DNA of 64,000 nt. Source: Coneutiohabitans sp964457925. Its GTDB lineage: Bacteria; Zhuqueibacterota; Zhuqueibacteria; Zhuqueibacterales; Zhuqueibacteraceae. The stretch covers positions 96,287 through 160,286 of the forward strand of contig CAYWGH010000012.1 in the NCBI GenBank assembly GCA_964457925.1, given 5' to 3'. Below the pieces are notes generated by a model. It saw only the letters and a list, made by a program, of their open reading frames with translations. It was not told the DNA's origin and ran no database searches. This document shows positions 17,509-27,022 of this stretch, piece by piece; the stretch's first letter is position 1; each line of letters opens with the position of its first letter. A program made the position numbers and the translations under genes.

Positions 17509-17541
17509 AAAGAAGATTCGCCGTAATGTCTCATCTTCTTT
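17509..17541 (-). terminator. Probable terminator of the geranylgeranyl reductase-like gene
   Basis: On the minus strand a 9-bp stem (AAAGAAGAT / ATCTTCTTT) with a 15-nt loop runs into a short T-tract. The long loop and A/T-rich stem make it weak, but it lies in the gap between the flavoprotein gene and manC. Confidence 0.4.
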
Positions 17542-17615
17542 CACTATAACACGAATAATGTCTAGGCCAGATTTGTTTTTGGAACAGGCCAATGTATACA
17601 ACCGGCTCTAAAAAA

Positions 17616-18875
17616 TCAAGAAGTTTCCCCACTGTTTTTTGCGCCAACAAGGAGACTGGCGGCGAAAGCGCCGGTAAATTTTAGCAACTTTGATTTTTCG
17701 AAACGATGGCGTTGGCGCCACAATGCTTGGAGCAAAACTTTATCCGACCACTCCCCTTTCAACAGCGGCGGAATCGCGTGCGCGGGAAAATGTGACAGCG
17801 CCTTGATTTTTTCATTCCAGGCATGATCATCATACCTTGCGAGATGGCGATTGACAAAGTTCGCCTGTTTGAATAAACGGCCATAGCGCGCCCGCCAGGC
17901 TTTGTCATATCGCGCCAAGAACCGGGAGTCAAAACGATTCGCCCGATGTGCCTGCACTGCTACCTCGCCAGCCAGCCGGCCCAACTCAATCGCAAACCGA
18001 ATGCCCTCTCCCAGTAGTGTCGAAATCAAGCCGGCAGCGTCGCCGACCACCAAAAGTCCGTGTGTTGAGGTGCTCTGCAGCGGTGGCATTGCGGGAACAG
18101 TTCCAGTATGATATTCCAAAGCAGAAACGGATTTGACACGCATGCCATGAATGGCGCCGGAGCGTAAATTAGTCAACAACACCCGCAACGCTTGTTCCGG
18201 GGCAAAACTCGTGTCCGGTTGAATCAAGCCAACTCCGATCCTAACACGATCTTCACCGTGTGGAAAAATCCAGCCGTAACCGGCGGGAACGGCGAGGCCA
18301 CCAAATAGCAATGCAACGGTATCTGCCGGCCAGTCGTTTGTCACGATATCACATTCTGCCCCTACGCCATAGCGCCGTGGATTTTCTCGCAAACCCATCT
18401 GTTTTGCAAGCAGACCCGCCATGCCGGTCGCGTCGATTAAAAGCGGCGCCAATACTTTTTGCCCCCTGGTTATCTGCAATCCTGACGGCTTGCCATTTTC
18501 AACAATCACCTGCTCGACCCGGGTTGCTGGAAAAATTTCCGCCCCGGCTTTTATCGCGAGACGCGCGAGGTATTGATAAAGGCCGCGCACATCGAGTACA
18601 CAACTCACTGGATCGCCATACGTAAAAGTCGCCTCTGCCGCCGGTGCGAAAAATCGTCCTGTGCGAATCGGGTGCAAGTAACGTTCGGGAATATCGAGGC
18701 GCCGCATCTCCGGCAGCCAACTGCCGCCGCTGGTGTGAATCGGATAACCGATCTCTTTGCTGCGCTCGCACAGCGCAACCCGCAAACCTCCAAGAGCAGC
18801 CGCATAGGCGGCGCTCAAACCGGCAGGGCCGCCGCCAGCCACAAGCACATCGTATTTATTTTTGGGGGAAGTCAT
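17616..18875 (-). CDS. Geranylgeranyl reductase-family FAD-dependent oxidoreductase
   Basis: The chosen ATG at 18875 gives a 419-aa protein; a TTG at 18887 would add four residues, and no clear ribosome-binding site decides between them. The N-terminal Rossmann motif is VLVAGGGPAGLSAAYAA followed by VALCERS. Mid-protein FAD contacts are LIDATGMAG and the GD motif VVGDAAGLISTLLGEGIRFA. Members reduce isoprenoid chains (archaeal lipids, chlorophyll, menaquinone) or act as halogenase-like monooxygenases. Substrate here is unknown; quinone or polyprenol reduction is the best guess. Neighbours (trx, manC) give no firm pathway. Confidence 0.82.
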   Translation of the reverse strand: MTSPKNKYDVLVAGGGPAGLSAAYAAALGGLRVALCERSKEIGYPIHTSGGSWLPEMRRLDIPERYLHPIRTGRFFAPAAEATFTYGDPVSCVLDVRGLYQYLARLAIKAGAEIFPATRVEQVIVENGKPSGLQITRGQKVLAPLLIDATGMAGLLAKQMGLRENPRRYGVGAECDIVTNDWPADTVALLFGGLAVPAGYGWIFPHGEDRVRIGVGLIQPDTSFAPEQALRVLLTNLRSGAIHGMRVKSVSALEYHTGTVPAMPPLQSTSTHGLLVVGDAAGLISTLLGEGIRFAIELGRLAGEVAVQAHRANRFDSRFLARYDKAWRARYGRLFKQANFVNRHLARYDDHAWNEKIKALSHFPAHAIPPLLKGEWSDKVLLQALWRQRHRFEKSKLLKFTGAFAASLLVGAKNSGETS

Positions 18876-18950
18876 TACACGAAACAATCATCGCTGAAGC
18901 GGTAAAAGCACCCAGGCGATTTCCGCCGGCGCTTTGGCCGGGGTATAAAC

Positions 18951-18978
18951 AAAAAAGCATCCGCGTATGCGGATGCTT
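18951..18978 (-). terminator. Rho-independent terminator of trxA
   Basis: On the minus strand AAGCATCCGC, the loop ATAC and GCGGATGCTT form a perfect 10-bp stem, and the right arm merges into a T-tract. It sits 8 bases beyond the trxA stop. Confidence 0.9.
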
Positions 18979-18985
18979 GTAGCGC

Positions 18986-19309
18986 CTAAAGCGTGGCATC
19001 TAATTTTTCCTTGATTCTCTGTTTGGGGGCAGCGCCGACGATTTGATCGACGACGACTCCGTTCTTGAAAATCAACAACGCCGGTATGCTACGGATACCG
19101 AGTTGGCCTGCGATGATTTGATTGCTATCAACATCCATCTTGGCAATTTTCGCTTTGCCTTCATATTCGCGCGCCAAATCATTGATCGCCGGCGCAATCA
19201 TTTTGCAGGGGCCGCACCATTCCGCCCAGAAATCCACCAGCACCGGTTTATCGGATTTCAACACCTCTTGCTCAAAATTACTGTCACTCAAAACCACGGG
19301 ATGAGACAT
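18986..19309 (-). CDS. trxA: Thioredoxin
   Basis: This 107-aa protein is a canonical single-domain thioredoxin. The active site is FWAEWCGPCKMIAP with the redox pair Cys32-Cys35, followed by AKMDVDSN and the cis-proline segment GIRSIPALLIFKNG. Length and composition match standard bacterial Trx1. It reduces protein disulfides in the cytosol with electrons from thioredoxin reductase, which is not in this window. AAGGAG lies 7 bases before the ATG. It is its own transcription unit, ended by the strong terminator at 18951-18978. Confidence 0.97.
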   Translation of the reverse strand: MSHPVVLSDSNFEQEVLKSDKPVLVDFWAEWCGPCKMIAPAINDLAREYEGKAKIAKMDVDSNQIIAGQLGIRSIPALLIFKNGVVVDQIVGAAPKQRIKEKLDATL

Positions 19310-19382
19310 GCATTGCTCCTTTTCGCCTTGTGGCTAGATTTACATGATATGCTACAACGTTCATTGCGACTTAATTTTCATT

Positions 19383-19574
19383 TCACTGAAACATAGAAAG
19401 CTTTCGCAAAATTCCAACAGATTTTTTGTCGTAGGTGAAGCCCAGGAATGAAAACACCCCTTGAGAAAGAACTCTATTTCTGAATCCTAAATTCACAGAA
19501 AACTCTTGACTGCAATACACCAGTGCGGCTTGGACACCATGGCTCTCGGTTGCATGTTGATCCGTTGCGTCCAC
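19383..19574 (-). pseudogene. Possible C-terminal remnant of an outer-membrane beta-barrel
   Basis: A 63-residue minus-strand frame reads like the end of an FCB-type barrel: alternating strand-like segments with VQAALVYC, NLGFRNRV and FSFLGFTYDKKSVG. A +1 shift after SVG would continue as NFAKAFYVSVK followed by a stop. There is no ribosome-binding site and no complete gene. This is a weak call and may be chance. Confidence 0.2.
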
Positions 19575-19593
19575 ACCTGACTTTGCCGGCTAG

Positions 19594-20685
19594 TTACCGG
19601 CGTTTTTTCGCGACGTGCACAAGTGCGGTGATCATGACATAAATCAAAACCGTATGAATGAGAACAAGGACTTCGCCCCACAAAGGCAAATACGGCAATA
19701 ATGCAGCGGCTATGCCGATGGTGGTCGCCACGAGATAGATAAATATCACGGCGCCTGCCGGCGTCATGCCCAAATCCACCAAGCGATGTGAAAAATGACG
19801 GCGATCGCCGCTAAAGATCGGCCGATGCTCCTTCAGGCGAATAATGATAACCGAAAGCGTATCAAAAACGGGCAAACTCAGCACCAGCAACGGCATGAGG
19901 GCAGGAATTGTCGAGGCGCTTTGCGGCACCACGTAACTGCTGGTAATTGACAAGGCCGCGAGCATGTATCCGATAAATAAACTGCCGGTGTCGCCCATAA
20001 AAATTTTAGCGGGATAGAAATTAAACCGCAGGAACCCGAGCACGGCGCCGGCAAAGATACACAAAATCATCGCTGAAAAAAATTGATCCTGTACAATAGT
20101 AATTACGAGAAACATGGCTGCAGCAATGACGGCAATGCCGGATGAAAGCCCGTCCATGTTATCAAGCAAATTGAAGGCATTTGTAATGCCAACGACCCAA
20201 AATACGGTTACAACCGTATTGAGAAACACCGAAGGCATCAAATCCGTCCGGACGCCCGCGACAATCAGCAGCAATGCGGCCAGAATTTGAACTGCAAATT
20301 TGAGTTTATAAGAAAAATTGAGGCCGCGGCAATCGTCAATAAAACCAAGAATAACCATCAACGTGCCGCCGGCACATATTGCCAGCAGCCGGGGAAGCGT
20401 TTGCAGGAAGCGCGCGGCTTCGTTGGGCAGATTCGGAAAAAATTGTGCAAACCAGGTGAAATCCTTGCAGCAAAGATAAGCGATGATTTGCACGGCCAGG
20501 GTAAGCAGAAATGCGCCATATATCGCCAAGCCGCCGAGCAACGGCGTCGGCTGCAAATGGGCTTTGCGGCCCTGCGGCACATCAATGATGTTCAGGCGAA
20601 AAGCTAGTTTCCGGGCAAGCGGTACAAACAAAAGTGCAAGCACCAGGGAAAACAAGAAAAGATATATATAAATAAGAAAACGCAT
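19594..20685 (-). CDS. Undecaprenyl-phosphate GlcNAc-1-phosphate transferase-like protein (MraY/WecA/TagO family)
   Basis: This 363-aa polytopic membrane protein has about 10-11 transmembrane segments. Family signatures in order are PTPLLGGLAIYG, GFIDDCRG (Asp-Asp), VGITNAFNLLDNMDGLSSG, FMGDTGSLFIGY and GDRRHFSHRLVDLG. The HFSHRL loop favours the WecA/TagO side over MraY. It would transfer a sugar-1-phosphate from a UDP-sugar to undecaprenyl phosphate, initiating O-antigen or capsule synthesis. It lies upstream of trxA and downstream, in transcription order, of the glycosyltransferase run but is separated from it by 266 bases. Confidence 0.9.
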   Translation of the reverse strand: MRFLIYIYLFLFSLVLALLFVPLARKLAFRLNIIDVPQGRKAHLQPTPLLGGLAIYGAFLLTLAVQIIAYLCCKDFTWFAQFFPNLPNEAARFLQTLPRLLAICAGGTLMVILGFIDDCRGLNFSYKLKFAVQILAALLLIVAGVRTDLMPSVFLNTVVTVFWVVGITNAFNLLDNMDGLSSGIAVIAAAMFLVITIVQDQFFSAMILCIFAGAVLGFLRFNFYPAKIFMGDTGSLFIGYMLAALSITSSYVVPQSASTIPALMPLLVLSLPVFDTLSVIIIRLKEHRPIFSGDRRHFSHRLVDLGMTPAGAVIFIYLVATTIGIAAALLPYLPLWGEVLVLIHTVLIYVMITALVHVAKKRR

Positions 20686-20951
20686 AAACGTTTAGTTCTT
20701 CGACCTCAGAATAAATTTCCGAAAGTTTTTTGCCGACAATATTGAAATCTCACAAAAAGGATTTTTATTTTAGCGGGCTTTCCACTTTTGCAGGCGGAAC
20801 TTGAAGCTGCTCAAAGATCTTCACCTTTCAGTTTGACTGAAAATCGGTGTCGGGTCTTGCAAAACCAGAGTAAGCAATATTGATGCTTCAACCTTTGGCA
20901 GTCAACGAAACGGGATTAACTGCAAAAGCTGTAAAAGTCCTCCGCTTTTCA

Positions 20952-22130
20952 TCATTTTGCCATCAGCTCGAAATACAACCGTTCATGATCTTCAACCATT
21001 TTTTGGACGCTGAATTCCTGCACGCGAGCACGGCCGCTCTCCCCCATTTTCATGGCACGTTGGCGATCCTGCAAAAGTTGTGACATGGCTTCGGCCAAAG
21101 CCGCGCGATCACCCGGCGGCACCAATATGCCGTTCTCATTTGCACGCACGGCTTCGGTATTGCCATCGACAGCGCTCGCGATGATCGGCAAGCCGGCAGC
21201 CATGGCTTGCGGTAAAACGCGCGGCAACCCTTCCCACAAAGACGAGAGTACGAAAATATCAAAGGTTGTCAACAAATCCGCAACATCGCGGCGCAGCCCG
21301 GTGAGATGAAACCGCTTTTGCAAACCGGCTTTCACGATCATCCCTTCCACTTCGCCGCGCAACGGTCCGTCGCCCACCATGACGAAATGCGTGTCGGGCG
21401 CGGTTTGGGCAATTTCAATGGCAGCGGCAGCAAAATCCGTGGGCGCCTTCTGCGCCGATAAACGTGTCACCGTTCCAACCACCGGCGCTGTTAACGGAAT
21501 CTCGAGCAGCGCGCGCATGCTTGCGCGATCCCGCGCAGGGCGCATGAACGCTTCCAGCTCAATGCCGCTGCGAATGGTAAAATATTTTTCCTTTGTCGCG
21601 ATGCGATCGGCCAGGCCTTTTTCGATATTGCGCGTTGACACCACAATGAGCCGCTGTGCGATGTGCGCACTGATTCTTTCAAGCCAGACAAAAACCCGCT
21701 GCACCAAGCGTTGTTGATAATCATGATGCCCCCAGCCATGAACGGTGTGAACGATCACCGGAGTGCCGGCCAGCCACGCAGCCCAACGGCCCAGAATTCC
21801 GGCTTTGCTGCTATTGGTATGCACGATATCGTAGCCGCCGGCTTTCATAAAGCGATATAATTTCCAGAAGGCTTTAATATCTTTTATGAGATCAAGTTCG
21901 CGCACCAGGTCCGGCAGAATCGTTAGTGGAATACCGCGCCGGCGTACTTCTTCGATCAAGCTGCCTTCCGTGCCCGTTTGTGGGCCACAGAGAACCTCGG
22001 TTTGAAAATGTTTTTTATCCAACCCCTCCGCCAACAACATGACGGTTTCTTGCGCACCGCCGACAATGAGACGAGTGATAACGAATAAAACACGATAAGG
22101 ACGATCTCGGAGTTTACTCTGCCGGCTCAC
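20952..22130 (-). CDS. Family 4 (GT-B) glycosyltransferase
   Basis: This 392-aa protein starts at a GTG placed directly after the stop of the upstream glycosyltransferase, with GAGG as ribosome-binding site inside that gene's end. Typical GT4 features are the N-terminal GGAQETVMLLAEGL, HTNSSKAGILGRWAAWL, VVGTVTRLSAQKAP and the C-terminal nucleotide-sugar site DIFVLSSLWEGLPRVLPQAM with the following VDGNTEAVRANENGIL. It probably adds a hexose to a lipid-linked or surface glycan in the cytoplasm. Donor and acceptor cannot be assigned. Confidence 0.9.
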   Translation of the reverse strand: MSRQSKLRDRPYRVLFVITRLIVGGAQETVMLLAEGLDKKHFQTEVLCGPQTGTEGSLIEEVRRRGIPLTILPDLVRELDLIKDIKAFWKLYRFMKAGGYDIVHTNSSKAGILGRWAAWLAGTPVIVHTVHGWGHHDYQQRLVQRVFVWLERISAHIAQRLIVVSTRNIEKGLADRIATKEKYFTIRSGIELEAFMRPARDRASMRALLEIPLTAPVVGTVTRLSAQKAPTDFAAAAIEIAQTAPDTHFVMVGDGPLRGEVEGMIVKAGLQKRFHLTGLRRDVADLLTTFDIFVLSSLWEGLPRVLPQAMAAGLPIIASAVDGNTEAVRANENGILVPPGDRAALAEAMSQLLQDRQRAMKMGESGRARVQEFSVQKMVEDHERLYFELMAK

Positions 22131-23117
22131 TCAAAATCCTCTAAAAAGGCTGAACAGGTAACGGTTGGTTACACGCCTGCTTTCTTGAATGAACCGGCGC
22201 TTACGCAATGTCTCACGCAAGGATTTCATAGTCCAGACATAAGCTGAAACAACAGCCCGCAAACTGCTAGGACGATGAACGGCGAAATACACGATCGTGA
22301 GAATCTCGGTCACCAGGATCGCCGGCAAATAAAACAGAAAAAGAACAGCCGGCAAATTTTTAATGATGTTCATATGCCGGTTGCGCAGCACGAGTTGCTG
22401 AAAGAAAGCCGGTTTGTCGATGAGGCGAACCTTGCCACCGACCGAGGCCGAATGCACATGCCACGACGTCAAACTGGGAAGATAGAGACAGCGCCAACCG
22501 GCAAGTTGCGCACGCCAGTGCAGGTCCAGATCCTCGGCATAGGCGAAATAAGTTTCATCATAAAACTGACCATTCCAAAACTTGATATCTTCTAGCATCG
22601 TCCGGCGATACAGCGGACAGCTTCCATTCGGGCCAAAAACATACTCCTCTTTTTCGGAACTCCTGCTGTTTTTCATGGTCATGCGGCCGACGAGAAATTT
22701 GCCAACATCAACCAATTGCTGCGTCTTGCCGTTGTTATAGCGGAACACCTTGCCGCATACCATGCCGACCGAGTCGGCGCGTCGCATGCCGCTTTCCACG
22801 GCAACGGCAACATAATCGTCGTGCAGGAAAACATCGACATTAAGCGGCAAGACGAACTCGCCTGTGGCTCGCCGAATCCCCTGGTTCATACCTGCAGCAA
22901 AGCCAACGTTGTGACCGTTTTCAATCAAGAAAATCTTGGGGTAATTTGACTTCAAAAATTCGGGAGAGCCGTCGTGCGAACCATTGTCGATCAAGATCAA
23001 TTCAATATCCCGATGCGATTGCGCGAGCACTGCTTCGATGCAGGCCTGCAAATAGGCGCGACAATTCCAATTCAAGATGATTACGGACACGCGATTTGTG
23101 ACAAAATCGTGTTGCAC
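22131..23117 (-). CDS. Family 2 (GT-A) glycosyltransferase, rhamnosyltransferase-like
   Basis: This 328-aa protein starts at a GTG. The GT2 fold begins VSVIILNWNCRAYLQACIEA, followed by ELILIDNGSHDGSPEFL, HNVGFAAGMNQGI and the donor-site region NVDVF. A second catalytic-region signature is YFAYAEDLDLHWRAQLAGW. The C-terminal 100 residues contain a hydrophobic helix (AVLFLFYLPAILVTEILTIV), anchoring the enzyme at the membrane. It is in a tight run with a zero-base gap to the downstream GT4 and 12 bases to the upstream GT2. Confidence 0.9.
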   Translation of the reverse strand: MQHDFVTNRVSVIILNWNCRAYLQACIEAVLAQSHRDIELILIDNGSHDGSPEFLKSNYPKIFLIENGHNVGFAAGMNQGIRRATGEFVLPLNVDVFLHDDYVAVAVESGMRRADSVGMVCGKVFRYNNGKTQQLVDVGKFLVGRMTMKNSRSSEKEEYVFGPNGSCPLYRRTMLEDIKFWNGQFYDETYFAYAEDLDLHWRAQLAGWRCLYLPSLTSWHVHSASVGGKVRLIDKPAFFQQLVLRNRHMNIIKNLPAVLFLFYLPAILVTEILTIVYFAVHRPSSLRAVVSAYVWTMKSLRETLRKRRFIQESRRVTNRYLFSLFRGF

Positions 23118-23129
23118 AGATTCGCCTCG

Positions 23130-24104
23130 TTAAAACCGCCAAAGATGCCAAAGCGCGCGCACATGCCCGGTCAATTGCTGCCGCCGGCTTTTCCAATAAG
23201 GATGAGACGAGGGCAAAATTTTTTCGAGCGCCGCCAGCGGCACCAGAAAGAGAATGCGCATCATCGTGCCGCAAGCGAAAAAGGCCTTGGCAACAGCAAC
23301 CTTCAGCCGCGGGTGATGTTTGCGGTAGTAAAGAAAAAAACCCCGGCATTGCTCCAAATAATTTTTTACTGCCTGCCTGCTGCCACTATGGCCGCCGGCG
23401 TGATAGACATGGGCGGTGGGAAGATAAAAAATCTTTTGTCCGTTTGCTTTCAAACGATGACTGAGATCAACGTCTTCGATGTACATGAAAAAATTTTCAT
23501 CGAACCCGTTGACAGACAAATACGCTTCACGTCGCAAAACCAGACAAGCGGCCGTCGCATGTTCCACCTCACGTGCGTCCGCATGATTCCAGTGCGTCAT
23601 GCGATAGCGCCCGAAGATCGGGCTGCGTGAAAAAAGATACGAAAGGCCGGTCTGCTCAAAAAACAAAAGTCCCAACCTCGGCAGGGCGCAGATGGATCCG
23701 ATTTGCAACGAACCGTCCGGCAAGAGAATTCTTGGCGCACAAGCGCTGGCTTCGCAATGCGTATCGAGAAAATTCACCACGGCCGCGGCCAAATCAGTTT
23801 CGACCCAGGTATCAGGATTCAACAACATCAGATAACGTCCGCGCGATTGCGCTGCCGCCAGATTATTGGCGCGAGCAAACCCGGCATTTGTCGCATGACG
23901 GAGCAAACGCACCTCAGGAAACTGTTGCGCCACTGAAGTCGCGGTATTATCCGTTGAAGCGTTGTCAAAAACGATGATCTCATACGTCGCGGCCAGGCAG
24001 AATTGTTCCAACGATCGCAAGCATTTCACAATATCATCTTGCGAGTTGTGCGTCACAATGATAATACTCAAATCCGGTGTGTTTTGAGCAGCTTGCGCGG
24101 CCAT
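23130..24104 (-). CDS. Family 2 (GT-A) glycosyltransferase, WbbL/rhamnosyltransferase-like
   Basis: This 324-aa protein starts at ATG 24104. Motifs in order are LSIIIVTHNSQDDIVKCLRS, EIIVFDNASTDNTATS, ATNAGFARANNLA, the divalent-cation region LMLLNPDTWVE, and NGFDENFFMYIEDVDLSHRL, the usual acceptor-site signature of WbbL-like enzymes. A C-terminal hydrophobic stretch is likely membrane-peripheral. It begins 6 bases after the sensor kinase gene, so regulation and glycan synthesis are encoded on one transcript. Confidence 0.9.
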   Translation of the reverse strand: MAAQAAQNTPDLSIIIVTHNSQDDIVKCLRSLEQFCLAATYEIIVFDNASTDNTATSVAQQFPEVRLLRHATNAGFARANNLAAAQSRGRYLMLLNPDTWVETDLAAAVVNFLDTHCEASACAPRILLPDGSLQIGSICALPRLGLLFFEQTGLSYLFSRSPIFGRYRMTHWNHADAREVEHATAACLVLRREAYLSVNGFDENFFMYIEDVDLSHRLKANGQKIFYLPTAHVYHAGGHSGSRQAVKNYLEQCRGFFLYYRKHHPRLKVAVAKAFFACGTMMRILFLVPLAALEKILPSSHPYWKSRRQQLTGHVRALWHLWRF

Positions 24105-24110
24105 GAAAAG

Positions 24111-25469
24111 TTAAAACCTCAACGTAAATACGGTTGCCACATTCGGCTCGGAGCTGACGCTGATCGTGCCGCGATGCAGCCGCATGATTTGGCGTGAAAG
24201 GCTCAGGCCGATGCCGGAACCGCCCTTTTTGGTTGTAAAAAATGGGATGAAAATTTTCTCGCGCGCTTCAGTGATAATGCCGGGGCCATTGTCTTTCACC
24301 TGAATGACGACCCGACCGCGTTCATCAAGCTGGGCATTCAAATCGATTCGAGCATTTCGCTGTTCGTGCACGGCCTGCATGGCATTGAGTAATAGATTGA
24401 TCAGAACCTGCTCAATCAATTCCGGATCGGCGGTTAATTCCAGACTGTCCGGTTCAATGCGCGCATGAAAGGCGATGCTGTTATTGCTCAAACTGGCCGA
24501 CATCAATTGCTGTACTTGCGCAAACAAGCCCTTGATGGGGAATACTTGAAATCTGGGTTTGGGAATGCGCGTCAAATTCCGATAAGAATCTACAAAGTGC
24601 AGCAGGCCTTCACTGCGCTTTTGGATTGTCTGCACGGCGCTGCGCACATCGACGAGTGTTTCCATATCGACCGCGAGGCCGCCATTCTGATCTTCGCGGC
24701 TTTGCAGGAGATCTTTGACGGAAGAGGCAAGCGAAGAAATGGGCGTCACCGAATTCATGATTTCGTGCGTGAGCACGCGAATCAAATTCTGCCATGCTTC
24801 CATCTCCTTCTCTTCCAACTCGCTTTGAATATTTTGCAGTGAGACCAGCGTGAAGGTTTCATCGCGCATTTTGAATTCCGTGGCATAAACCGCGAGTTGG
24901 ACCACGCCCTCAGCATCATCAATCTTGACCAATGCTTTTTCTCCGGCTCTCAATTGCCGCAGCGCGCTCACCAACACCGGGCTGATGGGCTCCAGACCGG
25001 CAATATTTTTTAGATAAGGCACTTTTAAGAGGCGTTTCGCAGCGTTGTTAATTAAATCCACAGCGCCGTCATGCTTGAAGGCCAGCAAGCCAATGCCCAC
25101 ATGCTGCACCACGGTTTGCAAATAGCGAAAATGTTCCTCCTTCTCGGCGCGTGCGCGGCGAAACTCGTCTGTCACGCGGGTGAAGGCTATTTTGAGATCA
25201 TCAAAAGACGTTCCCAGTCCGCCGCCCGTAAAACTCTGTGAAAAATCGGCATGTTGAATAGACAGCAAAAATCGTGTCAAATCCCGATTGGTTCTTTCGA
25301 CATAATATATCAATGCAACAATCTGATAAAGCGCAAACGCGGCAACGATCACGATCGTGGCGAGCAGGTTGGTATGCAAGATGAGATAAAAGAACGTGGC
25401 AATCGTCGCGCTCAGCAACAGCGCACGGACGGCGCAAACCAGGCGAAATCGTTTATAAATCATTTTCAC
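24111..25469 (-). CDS. Membrane sensor histidine kinase, NtrY-like
   Basis: This 452-aa protein has two N-terminal membrane helices (about residues 12-56), a HAMP/PAS-like middle (VVQHVGIGLLAFKHDGAVDLIN) and a kinase core. The H-box is LIRVLTHEIMNSVTPISSL with His235, and the ATP-binding domain has LINLLLNAMQAV, DNGPGI and GGSGIGLSLSRQIMRLHRG. HEIMNSxTPI is typical of the NtrY-type subgroup. The chosen GTG (25469) overlaps the stop of the response-regulator gene; an ATG at 25463 is the alternative. The pair presumably senses an envelope or redox/nitrogen cue; the ligand is not apparent. Confidence 0.9.
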   Translation of the reverse strand: MKMIYKRFRLVCAVRALLLSATIATFFYLILHTNLLATIVIVAAFALYQIVALIYYVERTNRDLTRFLLSIQHADFSQSFTGGGLGTSFDDLKIAFTRVTDEFRRARAEKEEHFRYLQTVVQHVGIGLLAFKHDGAVDLINNAAKRLLKVPYLKNIAGLEPISPVLVSALRQLRAGEKALVKIDDAEGVVQLAVYATEFKMRDETFTLVSLQNIQSELEEKEMEAWQNLIRVLTHEIMNSVTPISSLASSVKDLLQSREDQNGGLAVDMETLVDVRSAVQTIQKRSEGLLHFVDSYRNLTRIPKPRFQVFPIKGLFAQVQQLMSASLSNNSIAFHARIEPDSLELTADPELIEQVLINLLLNAMQAVHEQRNARIDLNAQLDERGRVVIQVKDNGPGIITEAREKIFIPFFTTKKGGSGIGLSLSRQIMRLHRGTISVSSEPNVATVFTLRF

Positions 25470-26842
25470 AGCCCGTACTTTTCGATGCGGCGATACAACG
25501 ACATGCGCGTCAAACCCAGCTCCTTTGCCGCATGACTGATGTTCCCTCCGTGCTTGCTGATGGCTTTGCGGATTACCGCCTTTTCGACTTCTTCCAAATT
25601 ATAGTTCTCAAATACCAAACTCTCCTCTTTCGCGTCGGCCGAGGTCAAGAAAAAGTCTGAGGGCTGCAAAAGCGTCGCGTCACTCATGATGACGGCGCGC
25701 TCAATCGCGTGCTGTAATTCGCGCACGTTGCCCGGCCAGGGATATTTTTCCAATTTTTTAAGAGTCGCGGCGTGCAGGCCTCTTGCCAATTTTTGATACT
25801 TGCGCGCGTAAATTTTCAAAAAATGCTCGATCAACAATGGCAGATCTTCACCGCGCTCGCGCAACGGCGGCAGGTGTATTTCCACTGTGTTGATGCGATA
25901 CAGCAAATCCTGACGAAATTTTTTCTCCACCGCCAGTTGATGAATTGGCGTGTTCGTTGCACAAATCAAGCGAATATCGATGGGGCGTGCGATATTCGAT
26001 CCCAGGCGCGTTACCTGGCGATTTTGCAGCGCAGCCAGCAGCTTCGCCTGCAGCGGCACGGACAAGTTACCAATCTCATCCAAAAAAAGCGTGCCGCCGT
26101 GAGCAACTTCGAAACGACCGGCGCGATCTTCCTTGGCATCCGTAAACGCGCCTTTGACATGACCAAACAACTCGCTTTCAAACAAGGTTTCGCTCAATGC
26201 GCCCATATCAACGCTGATAAACACTTCCTGGGCGCGTGAAGACTGGCGATGCAACTCACGCGCGACCAATTCCTTGCCGGTACCGTTTTCGCCCAAAATC
26301 AAAACATTGGCGTCGGTTTTTGCAACTTTTTGAATCGTGGCAAAAACCTCCTGCATGGCCGCACACATACCAACAAACTCATGGAAGCGCTGATCGAGAT
26401 CGGCGCTGAGTTGCTTTTGTTGCGCGCGTAAGGTGTCGACTTGTGTTTGCGAACGCCGCAACCGCATGGCCGCAGAAAGTGTCGCCAACAATTTTTCGTT
26501 TTGCCAGGGTTTGAGCACGAAATCCGTCGCGCCAGCCTTGATCGCGCGCACGGCCATATCGACATCACCAAACGCCGTGATGAGCACCACGACGGCTTGA
26601 GGCTCAATCTCAAGAATGCGATCCAACCATTGCAGACCTTCAACGCCGCTGCTCGCATCGCGGGTAAAATTCATATCCAAAAGAATAACGTCATAGGCGG
26701 TATTCTTCAGCAGCTCGGCCATGCGCTCCGGCCTTTTCTCGGTATGCACCAATTCAAAATGTTGCTTGAGAAACAGGCGTGCGGCGGTCAGCACATCCTC
26801 GTCATCGTCGATGACTAATATTTTTCCTGAATATTGCGGCAT
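25466..26842 (-). CDS. NtrC-family sigma-54-dependent response regulator
   Basis: This 458-aa protein has three domains. The receiver (residues 5-125) has phosphoacceptor Asp56 (VILLDMNF). The sigma-54 AAA+ domain (about 160-390) has Walker A GENGTGKE, the sigma-54 contact loop GAFTDA in place of the common GAFTGA, and the Walker B region GGTLFLDEIGNL. The C-terminal Fis-type helix-turn-helix is NISHAAKELGLTRMSLYRR. It is the cognate partner of the overlapping kinase gene. It would activate sigma-54 promoters; none was confidently found in this window. The GAFTDA variant occurs in other activators and is not by itself a defect. Confidence 0.93.
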   Translation of the reverse strand: MPQYSGKILVIDDDEDVLTAARLFLKQHFELVHTEKRPERMAELLKNTAYDVILLDMNFTRDASSGVEGLQWLDRILEIEPQAVVVLITAFGDVDMAVRAIKAGATDFVLKPWQNEKLLATLSAAMRLRRSQTQVDTLRAQQKQLSADLDQRFHEFVGMCAAMQEVFATIQKVAKTDANVLILGENGTGKELVARELHRQSSRAQEVFISVDMGALSETLFESELFGHVKGAFTDAKEDRAGRFEVAHGGTLFLDEIGNLSVPLQAKLLAALQNRQVTRLGSNIARPIDIRLICATNTPIHQLAVEKKFRQDLLYRINTVEIHLPPLRERGEDLPLLIEHFLKIYARKYQKLARGLHAATLKKLEKYPWPGNVRELQHAIERAVIMSDATLLQPSDFFLTSADAKEESLVFENYNLEEVEKAVIRKAISKHGGNISHAAKELGLTRMSLYRRIEKYGL

Positions 26843-27022
26843 GATACTGAAACAGAGTTCGACCAGACTTTTGTATCCAGGAATCTAAGCAATAGCGCGA
26901 GAAAGCAAAAGCAAAATTTGCCTTCGAAATAGTCCAAATGATCTATTGCGCGTGTCACGCAAAACGCTAAATTGTAACGTGGAAAATAAGCGCCAACTCA
27001 AAAATTAATACTCGCGAAAATC

